A stretch of DNA of 64,000 nucleotides from Bifidobacterium sp. ESL0728 (GTDB taxonomy: Bacteria > Actinomycetota > Actinomycetes > Actinomycetales > Bifidobacteriaceae), in the NCBI RefSeq assembly GCF_029392015.1, contig NZ_CP113925.1, positions 248,001 to 312,000 on the forward strand. Reading direction: 5' to 3'. Positions 1 to 8,706 of this stretch are shown here, piece by piece. Both the position numbers and the translations under genes were made by a program. The notes beneath the pieces are model-generated. The model made no database searches. It had not been told where the DNA came from and saw nothing but the letters and a program-made list of their open reading frames with translations. Every line of letters begins with the position of its first letter. Within the stretch, counting starts at the first letter, position 1.

Positions 1-1
1 T

Positions 2-1039
2 TTCGAGTCCTCCGAGTTCTTCGACGTGACGGATTACCGCAGCTTGACCGCGTGGCTGCACAAGCGGATGAAGGACCCCGGCCATTACTATGTGCTGCTT
101 GACGAGGTGCAACTGGTCGACCACTGGGAGCGTGCCATCAACGCCTTGCGCGTGGACGCCGACGCGGACGTCTACCTGACCGGTTCGAACGCCTATCTAC
201 TTTCCTCACAACTGGCTACGCTGCTTTCCGGGCGCTACGAGGAAATCAACGTCTACCCGCTTTCGTTCAAGGAATTCATGCGCTATGCTGGGCTTTCCGA
301 CAGCCGGCTTGGGCTGGAACGATACTTGCGCTTCGGGGGACTGCCGCCTGTTGTGGATCAGGGAGATGACCGGCAGCTAGCCGAAACGATGCTTTCGGGA
401 ATCTATAACACCGTGGTCGTGAAGGACGTCGTACAACACGTTCAGATCAGAAATATGGCGATTTTCGGCGATGTCGCGCGTTTCTTGGCCGACACCACCG
501 GCTCCAGCGTGGCTGTCACGAACATCGAGCACCGGCTGGCCAGTGCCCACCGCAAAACGGCTGGGGGTACGATAGAACGCTACGTGCAGGGATTGGTGGA
601 TGCATTTCTCTTCTCGCGGGCGCGACGTTACGACCTGAAGGGCGGAACTTGGCTGCAGGGCGGGGAGAAATACTATCCCGCCGATTCTGGTATTCGCGAC
701 ATGCTTTTGGATTTTCCTACGGGAGATCTGGGTTTCGCGCTTGAGAATGCGGTCTATAACGAATTGCGGGTCAGGGGATTCGACGTTCGTATCGGCAAAC
801 TCGGGGCCATTGAGGTGGATTTCATCGCAACCAAAGGCGAGACGAAACTCGCGCTTCAGGTTACGGCGACCATGTTGGAGGACAAAACTCGTCAGCGGGA
901 ATTGGCTCCGCTACGTCAGCTCATGCCCCAGGCCGTCAACGAAGGGCTACGACGTATGGTGTTGACGTATGACACAGTTGGGCTTGGGGTTGTCGACGGC
1001 ATCAAGATTGTCAATGCCGTCGATTGGTTGCTGGAGTGA
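2..1039 (+). CDS. AAA-type ATPase with C-terminal DUF4143 domain, 5' end outside window
   Basis: The reading frame is open to the left edge, so the start codon and Walker A motif lie outside the window; the GTG at 26 is internal. What remains begins just before the Walker B segment (YYVLLDEVQ), continues through the sensor-like LTGSNAYLL and the SGRYEEI/PLSFKEF segments typical of this family, and ends with a DUF4143-type nuclease-like C-terminal domain (VDFIATKGETKLALQV). These ATPases are common in bacterial accessory regions and their cellular role is mostly unknown. A second, complete member lies at 39592-40749. The NrdF-like pseudogene converges on it 32 bp downstream. Confidence 0.85.
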   Translation, partial: FESSEFFDVTDYRSLTAWLHKRMKDPGHYYVLLDEVQLVDHWERAINALRVDADADVYLTGSNAYLLSSQLATLLSGRYEEINVYPLSFKEFMRYAGLSDSRLGLERYLRFGGLPPVVDQGDDRQLAETMLSGIYNTVVVKDVVQHVQIRNMAIFGDVARFLADTTGSSVAVTNIEHRLASAHRKTAGGTIERYVQGLVDAFLFSRARRYDLKGGTWLQGGEKYYPADSGIRDMLLDFPTGDLGFALENAVYNELRVRGFDVRIGKLGAIEVDFIATKGETKLALQVTATMLEDKTRQRELAPLRQLMPQAVNEGLRRMVLTYDTVGLGVVDGIKIVNAVDWLLE

Positions 1040-1071
1040 TTGGTTGCTGGAGTGAAGTTGGCTGCGCGGGG

Positions 1072-2325
1072 TCAGAAATCCCAGTCATCGTCGCTGGTTT
1101 CCTCTGCTTTGTTTGTGGCGGTGGCGCCCGTTGAAGTTGCGGCTGAAGAAGATGATGTTCCGGTGGCGGCGCTCGTGGAATTGGTGGATGCGAAATTGAG
1201 TCCGGAGCCGCCGAACACGCTGGCGGGTTTAAGCGCGGATGCTAATGATTCCATATCATTCAGTTCGTCGGTCACGGCCGGGTTCGGCTGGCTGATTTCG
1301 GCGGGCAACAGGGCAGGGTAGCCCAGGTAAGAGAGGGCTTTGTTGGCGTTGTAGCTCAGGAATTTTTCGATGTCGTCATCGAGACCGAGGTCGGCGTAAG
1401 GCAGTGTATAGCTGTAATCCTCTTCGGCGAAATAGAGGTTGTTGGCCAGGTTGTAGACATACTGGCGCATGGTTTCCCGAGTATTGTTGTCGAGTTGGTC
1501 GAGGCCTCGTTGGTAAACGGAGCCAAGGTATGAGCTGGAGGTTACGATATCGCGGTTGACCAGGCGGATGATATCGGCGGATTTTGCCATCGTTCCGCGG
1601 CTGGAGAGACATATCGGCAGGTAGAAGCCGGACTCTACTGTCAACGCTTCCGCAAGCACAGCCGCCGCAAGTCGCTTGAGTACGCCAAGGTCGGGGATGC
1701 CGTTCGTAGCGGAAGCGGAGGCCGAAGGATTCGGTGTGGCAATCTCCGTTGGTGAGGAGACACTCGTTGAATCGGCAGGCATATTTGTGCTCTGGTTTGA
1801 GCCGGCTGCTGCTCGGTCAGTTCCAAGGGAATCCACGTTATTGGGAGCTGTCGTATACGCGTCATTGAGCAGCCGCAGTTTTTCCTGTATCGATTCGTTC
1901 TGTTGCACCCAAGCGAATGCGGATCACAGAGAATCATTTCCGTAGGCGGCATTGGGATTGTCCGCTTTGTTCGCGTTGCTGTCCAATGCCGCAATGAGCG
2001 CTGAATAAGCTTTTGTGTGTATCGATTCGTCAAAAGCGATGGCAGTCAAAACCGCTTGCCTTGTGCCTGCATTATCTCGACCGGCGTCTGCACTCAAGGC
2101 GCTCGTCGCGCTGCTCGCTTGCAGCGATTCCACAGCGGACAACTCGGCAAAGATATGGCTCAGTGCAGTCTGCTCGGCGTCGCTGAGTCCGCGGATATCG
2201 TCCGTGTCGTCAACGAGCGAAACCTGCTCCGGCGTCCACAGATTCGCGGTCATGGTGTTAAAGGCGTCACGGTCAGCATCGGCGTTCGTGCCACCAAGAT
2301 TCCAGTCCATCGCGGTAAAAGTCAT
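1072..2325 (-). pseudogene. NrdF-like class Ib ribonucleotide reductase beta subunit, interrupted by in-frame TGA
   Basis: One continuous frame of 417 codons shows R2/NrdF homology at both ends but has TGA at codon 134 (1924-1926). The ATG at 2325 is preferred because GAGGA lies 5 nt upstream. Homology resumes right after the stop (SAFAWVQQNES resembles the usual AFxWxEENxxLQ), so this is a nonsense codon, not two genes and not a frameshift. Ligand-like residues E66, E100, H103 and E226 and the radical tyrosine position Y107 are kept, but the usual second-helix RDExxH reads RDIVTS, so one Glu and one His ligand are lost (I260, S263). A low-complexity insertion of about 45 residues precedes helix E. 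The R1-binding tail DDDWDF is intact. No ribosome binding site precedes the GTG at 1908. The gene is probably decayed; recoding or a metal-altered R2 cannot be excluded. Confidence 0.75.
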
Positions 2326-2439
2326 GAAAATCCTCATCAATACTTGAGAATATGTAAAAGTCGATATCGTTTACAGGATACCGGTTCCCATTCCCGTATA
2401 CGCTTTTGGAAAGAATCTAAAGTTACCAGTCGTTCCGTT

Positions 2440-3294
2440 TTAAATTGGCGTTGGCATATCTGCTATGTCGGCATCCCAAGGCGGCAATATACGTTTTGAT
2501 TTTGGACCGGCAAGTTTGTGCCCTATTTCTGAAGCCGTGGCCTTGAGCAGTGTGATGAGCTTTGTCGACAGCGGAATGGTGCCCGTCTTGACGACAATAC
2601 TTATCGCCGCCACAACGTTCATTCTCCGATCGAAAATCGGGACTGCTATCGAATTGACGGGGATGTCTGGCGGATCGAAGAAAGCTATACGGTCATGCCG
2701 TATTTTGTCGAGTTCATCGTGAACTTTTTCCGGAGTAGGGCGTTTGATGTCGTAAGAAGGCCATACGAAATCATTGCTGTCCAGAACCGAGGATTCCAAT
2801 GTGGGAGGACCAAAAGCCAGCAGGACCCTTCCGACCGCTGTAGGTACCAAGGGCAGCACGTCGCCTACGTGGTAATAAACGGGAAGGCGTTGCCGTCCGT
2901 CTCGCCTGTCGATGATGAGTGCGCCGTTGCCTTGTAAAACCGCAAGCTGAATATGCAGACCGGTGACATGTTCGAGATTGTCGAGGCAGGGTGAGGCGGT
3001 TTCCTGGATGTATAGCATCGGATGGGCGGTCTGGGCGAGGTTGATCAGATGCGTTCCGATGGTATAGCTGCCATTCCGCCATCGCTCCACGGCCCCGTGC
3101 TGGACAAGTCCGGAAAGCAAACGGCTGGTGGTGCTTATCGGCAGGCCACTGCGGGCTGCGATTTGTGTGAGGTTCAGCTGTGGATTATCGGATGTAAAGC
3201 AATCGAGAATGAGGAATATTCGGTCTATCATCCCTTTTTGAGATGAGTCAGAATGAGAATTTGTCTTCTTTGGCTCTGGCTGATAGACTTCCAT
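2440..3294 (-). CDS. IclR-family transcriptional regulator of the adjacent sugar locus
   Basis: The 284-aa protein has an N-terminal winged helix-turn-helix (about residues 22-85, including LNLTQIAARSGLPISTTSRLL) followed by an IclR effector-binding domain (VLPLVPTAVGRVLLAF, with IAVPIFDRR near the C terminus). IclR proteins bind small metabolites and act as local repressors or activators. It is read divergently from the GH39 gene across a 223-bp spacer that holds two palindromes, so it most likely controls both itself and the GH39/ABC/GH31/GH3 genes. The start at 3294 adds about 20 polar residues before the HTH; a start at the internal Met of MIDRIFLI (residue 22) is possible. The effector is unknown, perhaps a xylose-containing sugar or product. 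Confidence 0.88.
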   Translation of the reverse strand: MEVYQPEPKKTNSHSDSSQKGMIDRIFLILDCFTSDNPQLNLTQIAARSGLPISTTSRLLSGLVQHGAVERWRNGSYTIGTHLINLAQTAHPMLYIQETASPCLDNLEHVTGLHIQLAVLQGNGALIIDRRDGRQRLPVYYHVGDVLPLVPTAVGRVLLAFGPPTLESSVLDSNDFVWPSYDIKRPTPEKVHDELDKIRHDRIAFFDPPDIPVNSIAVPIFDRRMNVVAAISIVVKTGTIPLSTKLITLLKATASEIGHKLAGPKSKRILPPWDADIADMPTPI

Positions 3295-3333
3295 ACCTAT
3301 ATTGTAAATGAGGCATTTCGGGGATATGTTTCT

Positions 3334-3365
3334 ATTTCCACTGGGTGGAAATCGGTTCTCGAGAA
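3334..3365. promoter_or_regulatory. Two palindromes in the IclR-GH39 divergent spacer (putative operators)
   Basis: ATTTCCAC-TGG-GTGGAAAT (3334-3352) is a perfect 8-bp inverted repeat. TTCTCGAGAA (3356-3365) is a perfect 10-bp palindrome 3 bp further on. Both lie 40-71 bp upstream of the IclR start and about 155-185 bp upstream of the GH39 start, a fitting place for autoregulation. Assignment to this IclR protein is inference. Confidence 0.5.
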
Positions 3366-3517
3366 TGCCGAACCGGGGGATATAAAGACAATAACATCAA
3401 TTTGTTAGACGATTGAACCAATCGTTTACGCGTATTGCCGTGGACGGCCGAACAATCACGGCTGATTGGAAAGCAGTCCATCGAACATAGCGTGAGAGCT
3501 AGAGGGAGTGATGTCAT

Positions 3518-4996
3518 ATGAAGGGAATGGTTAACTTCACTGTCCAATCACGGGCAGAGGATTTCCCGCATTATTGGGAAACCTGCGTTGGCAGCTGCCA
3601 TGCGTATACGGCATTGCGTGAGGATTGGAGAGCGCAGGTCCGCAAGGCGCACGACGAACTTGGCTTCAAATATGTGCGGTTCCATGGTCTGTTTGATGAC
3701 GATATGAGCGTCTGTTATGAAAATGTGGATTTCGACGGCAATTCGCAAGGTATTGTTTACAATTTCGTCAACGTCGACAACATCGTTGACTTCCTTTTAA
3801 GCATCGGTATGAAGCCGTTCTTTGAGCTTGGTTTTATGCCCAGCTGCTTGGCTTCCGGTGATAGGACTTTCGGGGCTTACCGCGGCAATGTCACTTTGCC
3901 CAAAGACGAGAGTCTCTGGGCGGAATTGATTGAGCGATTCGCGCTCCATCTGCTCGATCGTTACGGCGAGGCGGAGGTGGAGTCATGGTTCTTTGAAGTC
4001 TGGAATGAGCCGAATCTCGCCCTCTTCTTTGCCGGAAGCAAACAAGATTATTTCCATCTTTATGAAATAACGGCCCGTGCATTGAAACGCGTTGATGACA
4101 AGCTGCGCGTCGGCGGGCCGGCGACGTCGTTCAATTCGTGGATTCCCGACATGGTGGATTTTTGCGAGACCAATGAAGTGCCGTTGGATTTCATCTCTAC
4201 CCATCACTATCCCGCCGATGACCCGTTGTGGAAGGGTGGCGTCGATATCTCGGAGTTCTTCAAAAACGGGGGCTCTGAGGCGAGCGATTACCATCGCGGG
4301 GTCCTCCGCGACATGGCGTTGAGGGCGCGGCAAGAGGCCAAGAACTATCCTTTGTACTACACTGAATGGAATTCGTCTGTAATGCACGATGACCCGTATG
4401 CCGCAGCTTTTGTCGCTAAGACCTTGGTCGATAACAGCGGTTTGGTCGAAGGTTATTCCTATTGGTGCGTCTCTGATATTTTCGAAGAGTTTTCCCAGAC
4501 CCCGGGCGTCTTCCATGACGGTTTTGGCCTGCAAACGTACCAGGGCATCGAAAAGCCGGCCTATCGGATTTTCGAGATATTTCATCAGCTTGGCACGCAG
4601 CGTATCGAAGTGACAAGCTCCCAGCCGGATTCCACAGTCGAGCTTCTGGCGGTCCGTGACGGCGACGACTTACAGCTTGTGGCCTACAATCACAATATTC
4701 CCGGCAAAACCATCGACACGCAGACCATCTCGGTCCAGCTGCCGGCTTGCATTGGGGCCGATAATACGGCAGGCTGCCTTGAGCGTATCGATGACGACCA
4801 TGCCAACGCCAAAAAACAGTGGAAGGCAATGGGTAAGCCCGAATATCCGGATAGCCGTCAGGTCAAGGAACTCCGTGCTGCTTCCGAATTGCAAAATGAG
4901 CAGGTGACTGTCTCCTCGGGCAAACTTACGTTCGATATGCCACCGCAATCCTGTGCTTTTGTCGTTATCGACAACTGCTTCAAGAGCCGACGCTGA
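3518..4996 (+). CDS. Glycoside hydrolase family 39, beta-xylosidase-like
   Basis: The 492-aa protein is a clan-A (beta/alpha)8 hydrolase of GH39 type. The acid/base glutamate is in FEVWNEPNL (E164) and the nucleophile glutamate in YYTEWNSS (E283), at the usual spacing, followed by a beta-sandwich C terminus. No signal peptide is visible, so it should act in the cytoplasm on imported oligosaccharides. GH39 is best known for beta-xylosidases, but other bifidobacterial GH39 enzymes act on arabinose-containing glycans, so the exact bond is open. A GGGAG motif 9 nt upstream supports the ATG at 3518. It opens a rightward cluster continuing with an ABC importer, GH31 and GH3 genes; the 384-bp gap after it suggests the importer also has its own promoter. 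Confidence 0.85.
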   Translation: MKGMVNFTVQSRAEDFPHYWETCVGSCHAYTALREDWRAQVRKAHDELGFKYVRFHGLFDDDMSVCYENVDFDGNSQGIVYNFVNVDNIVDFLLSIGMKPFFELGFMPSCLASGDRTFGAYRGNVTLPKDESLWAELIERFALHLLDRYGEAEVESWFFEVWNEPNLALFFAGSKQDYFHLYEITARALKRVDDKLRVGGPATSFNSWIPDMVDFCETNEVPLDFISTHHYPADDPLWKGGVDISEFFKNGGSEASDYHRGVLRDMALRARQEAKNYPLYYTEWNSSVMHDDPYAAAFVAKTLVDNSGLVEGYSYWCVSDIFEEFSQTPGVFHDGFGLQTYQGIEKPAYRIFEIFHQLGTQRIEVTSSQPDSTVELLAVRDGDDLQLVAYNHNIPGKTIDTQTISVQLPACIGADNTAGCLERIDDDHANAKKQWKAMGKPEYPDSRQVKELRAASELQNEQVTVSSGKLTFDMPPQSCAFVVIDNCFKSRR

Positions 4997-5380
4997 TTGT
5001 TTTTGCCGATTGCCGTATGGTTCCGCGACTATCGAGAGTTTTCCTAATTCCTGTGAAGACATTTTTCTGATTGGTGAAGGCCTTCAAGCCGCTGGAACGC
5101 GATACGCAAATAAACCGGTTTGAGCAAACTTGCAAAAAATATAAGGAGGTATTTCATAACGATAGTCCTGGCGCGATAGATAGACGAGTCGGCTTAGCCC
5201 AGTGCTCGTCGAATCGGATCGTTAAGTGACTTCCGTTTTGGCGGATTGCGGCTTTACCAGTTTTTCAAAGTCGAATGTTCTATTGCGTTTTGGACTGATT
5301 GCAATTGCAAAAGTTTTCAACAAATCCCGACACATCGATCGTGTCTGGATCGGATGTATTGAAATCAAAGGAGAATCAAC
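4997..5380 (+). promoter_or_regulatory. Upstream region of the ABC importer, with palindrome TTGCAATTGCAA
   Basis: This 384-bp gap contains no convincing gene. It holds a perfect 12-bp palindrome, TTGCAATTGCAA, at 5299-5310, about 70 bp before the substrate-binding protein start, in an AT-rich stretch suited to a promoter. An AAGGAGG sequence at 5142-5148 is not followed by a usable frame. The gene's own Shine-Dalgarno (AAAGGAG) ends 7 nt before the ATG at 5381. Confidence 0.4.
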
Positions 5381-6673
5381 ATGAAGAAATCAATAAAACG
5401 AACGATTGCGGCAGGACTCAGCGTCCTCACGCTGCTTTCGTTGTCTGCCTGCGGCCGTAAGACCGACAGTGGTTCGGCCAAAGACAGTGGTTCGTCGGCG
5501 GCGATGGACAACAAGCCCGCCACTGGCAACCTGACCATCTGGGCGATGGGGCAGGAAGGCGAGAAACTAAGCCAGTATGTCAAGGGATTTGAGAAGGAAA
5601 ACCCTGATGTCAAGGTAAAGGTCACCGCCATCCCATGGTCGTCTGCGCATGAAAAGGTCCAGACCGCCATTGCTGCAGGCAACGGACCCGATATTTCGCA
5701 GATTATGGGCGAATGGATGGCCGATTTCTCGACCGGCTTGGCTCAAGTCCCCTCCAATTTCGATAATTCGGATTTCTCTAGTGCCGCGCTCAGCACCGTC
5801 AAGGTTGGTGGCAAACAAGTAGCTGTACCGTGGTATTCCGATACCCGTGTGCTCTATTACCGCACCGATATCGCCAAGCAGGCGGGCTGGGACCATGCCC
5901 CGCAGACTTGGGCTGAGTTGAAGAAGATGGCTGCGGACATGCAGAAGGTCAACGGCGTGCAATATGGAATGTTCATCATGCCTAAGACGGATGCCGCCTT
6001 CTCCAATGTATCTCCGATCTATTACAGCAACGGCGCCAGGCTTACTGATGGTAAGAAGTGGACCATCGACAACAAGAAGATGAAGGAATCCTTCGAATAC
6101 ATCAAGGGGTTCTTCACTGACAAGATCGCCGACCCCGAGGCCGATACCACGTTCGGTGCTGACTTCGCGAACTTTGTTTCAGGCAAGACCCCGATGGAAT
6201 TCAATGTGCCGAGCGGCATCGGCCAGCTCAATGAGCTTGGTGGACCTGGCTTCAGCGACAAATTCACAACGGCCCCCATCCCGAAGAAGGACAAGAATTC
6301 CGGTCTTTCGGTTTCCAGCCTGAGTGGTTCCGCGCTGGCGACGATGAAGAGCTCCAAGAACCAAACCGCCGCCTGGAAGTTCATCAAGTGGGCCAGCAAG
6401 GCCAAGAACCAGGTCAAGTGGTATGAACTCTCGACCGATTTGCCGTCGGCTCAGTCTGCTTGGAAGGATCCCAAGCTCGCCAACGACAAGAAGCTTGCGC
6501 CCTTCGGTGAACAGTTGAAGACCGGCGTTCCCAATCCGACCGTAACTGAGTGGGAGCAGATTTCCATCACGGGTTCCGAGGACGTCGAGAAAATTTACAA
6601 AAATACCATGTCGGTTGATGACGCTCTGAAGGATATGCAGAGCAAGGCCGATTCAATCGGAATGGGCAAGTAG
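5381..6673 (+). CDS. Sugar ABC transporter substrate-binding lipoprotein
   Basis: The 430-aa protein starts with a lipoprotein signal peptide: a Lys/Arg-rich n-region, a hydrophobic stretch and the lipobox LSLSAC, with the acylated Cys near residue 24. A family-1 extracellular solute-binding fold follows (LTIWAMGQEG, VKVKVTAIPW, ISQIMGEW, KFIKWASKAKNQ). It would be tethered outside the membrane and deliver an oligosaccharide to the two permeases encoded directly downstream. The neighbouring GH39, GH31 and GH3 enzymes suggest a xylose-containing or related plant oligosaccharide. No ATPase gene is in the cluster; a shared MsiK-type ATPase elsewhere is the usual actinobacterial arrangement. Shine-Dalgarno AAAGGAG supports the start. 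Confidence 0.93.
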   Translation: MKKSIKRTIAAGLSVLTLLSLSACGRKTDSGSAKDSGSSAAMDNKPATGNLTIWAMGQEGEKLSQYVKGFEKENPDVKVKVTAIPWSSAHEKVQTAIAAGNGPDISQIMGEWMADFSTGLAQVPSNFDNSDFSSAALSTVKVGGKQVAVPWYSDTRVLYYRTDIAKQAGWDHAPQTWAELKKMAADMQKVNGVQYGMFIMPKTDAAFSNVSPIYYSNGARLTDGKKWTIDNKKMKESFEYIKGFFTDKIADPEADTTFGADFANFVSGKTPMEFNVPSGIGQLNELGGPGFSDKFTTAPIPKKDKNSGLSVSSLSGSALATMKSSKNQTAAWKFIKWASKAKNQVKWYELSTDLPSAQSAWKDPKLANDKKLAPFGEQLKTGVPNPTVTEWEQISITGSEDVEKIYKNTMSVDDALKDMQSKADSIGMGK

Positions 6674-6719
6674 TCGATTCCTTTCGACAATGCAATGAGA
6701 GTAGGGTAAGGAGTCTTAG

Positions 6720-7631
6720 ATGGCACGTCGCAAGACCAGTGCGGAGGATTCGACAAAAAGCCTCCGCCGCCGTCGGACATTGACCGGATGGCTGTTTTCG
6801 ATGCCGTTCGTGATTATATTCGCGGTATTCATGTTTATTCCATTACTGACATCGCTGTATATGTCTCTGACCGACATTACGGCCCGTGATCTACGAACTC
6901 CATTCGATGTGAATTTCGTAGGTTTGAGCCAGTACATAACCTTGTTCAAGGACAAACAGTTCCTGCATTCCATTTGGGTGACGGGCGTGTTCGTCGTCAT
7001 CGGATTGCCGTTGACGATGATCATCGCCATGGCTTTGGCTGTGGCACTGAACAAAGGTCTCCAACATGTCAATTCGTTCTTCAGGGCGCTTTTCTACGCT
7101 CCTGTGGTCGCCAGTACCGTTGCTGTTGCAGTGGTTTGGCGTTATATCCTGCAGAAGAACGGTCTGCTCAATTCAATGCTTGCGCTCGTCGGCATTCAGG
7201 GGCCTGATTGGCTGAATAACACGAGTACCGCGTTGCCCTCATTGATCGTCATGACGACATGGCGCAATATGGGCACTCTCATGATCATTTTCATCGCCGG
7301 TCTACAGGGCATCGACCAAGAGCTGATGGAAGCGGCCTCCCTCGATGGCTGCAACGCCTGGAAGCGTTTCATCCATGTGATGTTGCCACTGCTCAAGCCG
7401 ACCATCCTCGTCGGTGCGGTGATGGTTTCCGTCTCCTATCTCCAGTTCTTCGACGAATCCTACGTCATGACCCAAGGCGGACCGCTTGACGCCACGCTTT
7501 CGGCATCATATTACGTCTTCCGGCAGTTCGGTTTCGGCAAGTACGGATTGTCATCCGCAGCCAGCTGGATATTGTTCATCATCATCGCACTGGTAAGCAT
7601 GCTGCAGTTCCGCATCATGCGTGAAGACTGA
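6720..7631 (+). CDS. ABC sugar transporter permease, MalF type
   Basis: The 303-aa protein has six predicted membrane helices and the EAA loop characteristic of importer permeases (ELMEAASLDGCNAWKRFIHVMLPLLKPT), which contacts the ATPase. The N terminus is Arg/Lys-rich and cytoplasmic, then comes the first helix (WLFSMPFVIIFAVFMFIPLL). It lies 46 bp after the binding-protein gene, behind a TAAGGAG ribosome binding site, and its end is followed after 13 bp by the partner permease start. Together they form the membrane channel of a carbohydrate-uptake-1 family importer. Substrate as inferred for the binding protein. Confidence 0.92.
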   Translation: MARRKTSAEDSTKSLRRRRTLTGWLFSMPFVIIFAVFMFIPLLTSLYMSLTDITARDLRTPFDVNFVGLSQYITLFKDKQFLHSIWVTGVFVVIGLPLTMIIAMALAVALNKGLQHVNSFFRALFYAPVVASTVAVAVVWRYILQKNGLLNSMLALVGIQGPDWLNNTSTALPSLIVMTTWRNMGTLMIIFIAGLQGIDQELMEAASLDGCNAWKRFIHVMLPLLKPTILVGAVMVSVSYLQFFDESYVMTQGGPLDATLSASYYVFRQFGFGKYGLSSAASWILFIIIALVSMLQFRIMRED

Positions 7632-7644
7632 TTGGGGTAGGCAA

Positions 7645-8556
7645 ATGAGTAACTTTACAAAAGCAACGTCGGCAATCGCTACTTCCCGATCCGGGCAGGT
7701 CTCTGTGGTGCCGGATAACAAGCTCCCGTTGTGGCAGCGTTTCGTCCGTTCGCATGGCATCGTGTATGTGGTGCTGGCGTTCGTGGGGGTCGTTTGGATT
7801 TTCCCGTTCATATGGATGGTTCTGGGATCGGTTAAGACACAACGTGAAATTATCGGGCCGCATCCCCAATTTCTGCCGAAAGCACCGACCTTCGTCAATT
7901 TCCAGCAGTGGTTCAGCCAGCTGCATTTCTGGCGCTTCTTCACCAACAGTTTTGTCGTTTCGGTGCTGGTTGTGGTCGGTAATGTTGTGTTCTGCTCTAT
8001 GGTCGGCTATGCGCTTTCCAAGATCAGATTCAAAGGAAAGAAAATCGTCTTCGGATGTGTGATGGTGACCTTGATGATCCCCTCTGTGGCCACCTTCGTG
8101 CCGATGTTCGTGCTGATTTCCGACGTGCATCTGGTTGACACATATGCAGCCTTGATATTGCCGTTCCTTGCGCAGCCCATGGGTGTCTTCCTGATGAAAC
8201 AGTTCATCGATGGCGTCCCCGATGCGGTATTGGAAGCCGCAAAAGTGGATGGCGCGGGCGAGCTGCGCATCTTCTTCCAGATTGTCATGCCCGAGTGCGG
8301 GCCCGCCTTGGCAACGCTGTGCATCCTGACCTTCCTCGGTTCCTGGAACAACTTCCTGTGGCCATTGGTAGCGGTGCAGAGCATGGATAAATACACCCTT
8401 CCGGTGGCGTTGTCGCTTTATACGACCGGCCAGAATGCGAACAACTACAGTCTGCTCCTTGCGGGAGCGGTTCTGGTGATTGCCCCGATTCTGCTGCTGT
8501 TCGTCTTCCTGCAGCGCTACTTCATCCAGGGTGTGAGCATGACAGGCATCAAGTAG
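7645..8556 (+). CDS. ABC sugar transporter permease, MalG type
   Basis: The protein of about 303 aa is the second channel subunit, with six helices and the EAA loop (DAVLEAAKVDGAGELRIFFQIVMPECGP). The frame is open back to a GTG at 7621 that overlaps the previous gene by 11 bp. The ATG at 7645 (MSNFTKAT) is the preferred start because the extra residues are not family-like and a GGGG/TAGG purine run precedes it. The C-terminal RYFIQGVSMTGIK ending is the common MalG-family tail. It is co-transcribed with the binding protein and MalF-type permease. Confidence 0.9.
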   Translation: MSNFTKATSAIATSRSGQVSVVPDNKLPLWQRFVRSHGIVYVVLAFVGVVWIFPFIWMVLGSVKTQREIIGPHPQFLPKAPTFVNFQQWFSQLHFWRFFTNSFVVSVLVVVGNVVFCSMVGYALSKIRFKGKKIVFGCVMVTLMIPSVATFVPMFVLISDVHLVDTYAALILPFLAQPMGVFLMKQFIDGVPDAVLEAAKVDGAGELRIFFQIVMPECGPALATLCILTFLGSWNNFLWPLVAVQSMDKYTLPVALSLYTTGQNANNYSLLLAGAVLVIAPILLLFVFLQRYFIQGVSMTGIK

Positions 8557-8577
8557 ACGATAGAAATCCGTAACGGC

Positions 8578-8687
8578 AAGACGGGGCGATTTTCAAGTAT
8601 CCGAAAAATTCGGCCACGCCCTGTCTTACCAGTGCCTGCATGTTTGCCGAAAGGCATGTGCCAACGATATTAAACGTAAACGTTATA
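8578..8687 (+). promoter_or_regulatory. Hairpin plus LacI-like palindrome upstream of the GH31 gene
   Basis: After the permease stop, AAGACGGGGCG (8578-8588) pairs with CGCCCTGTCTT (8617-8627), a plausible terminator or processing hairpin without a T tract. Further on, AACGT-AA-ACGTT (8673-8684) is a palindrome 22 bp before the GH31 start, reminiscent of LacI-family operators. The GH31/GH3 pair may therefore have separate control. No LacI gene is present in the window. Confidence 0.4.
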
Positions 8688-8706
8688 AAAAACGAGGGAA
8701 GTTATT

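Noticed and set aside
1908..1926. Frameshift between two adjacent NrdF-like frames
   Set aside because: Both frames are in the same phase; a single TGA separates them, so it is a nonsense codon rather than an indel.
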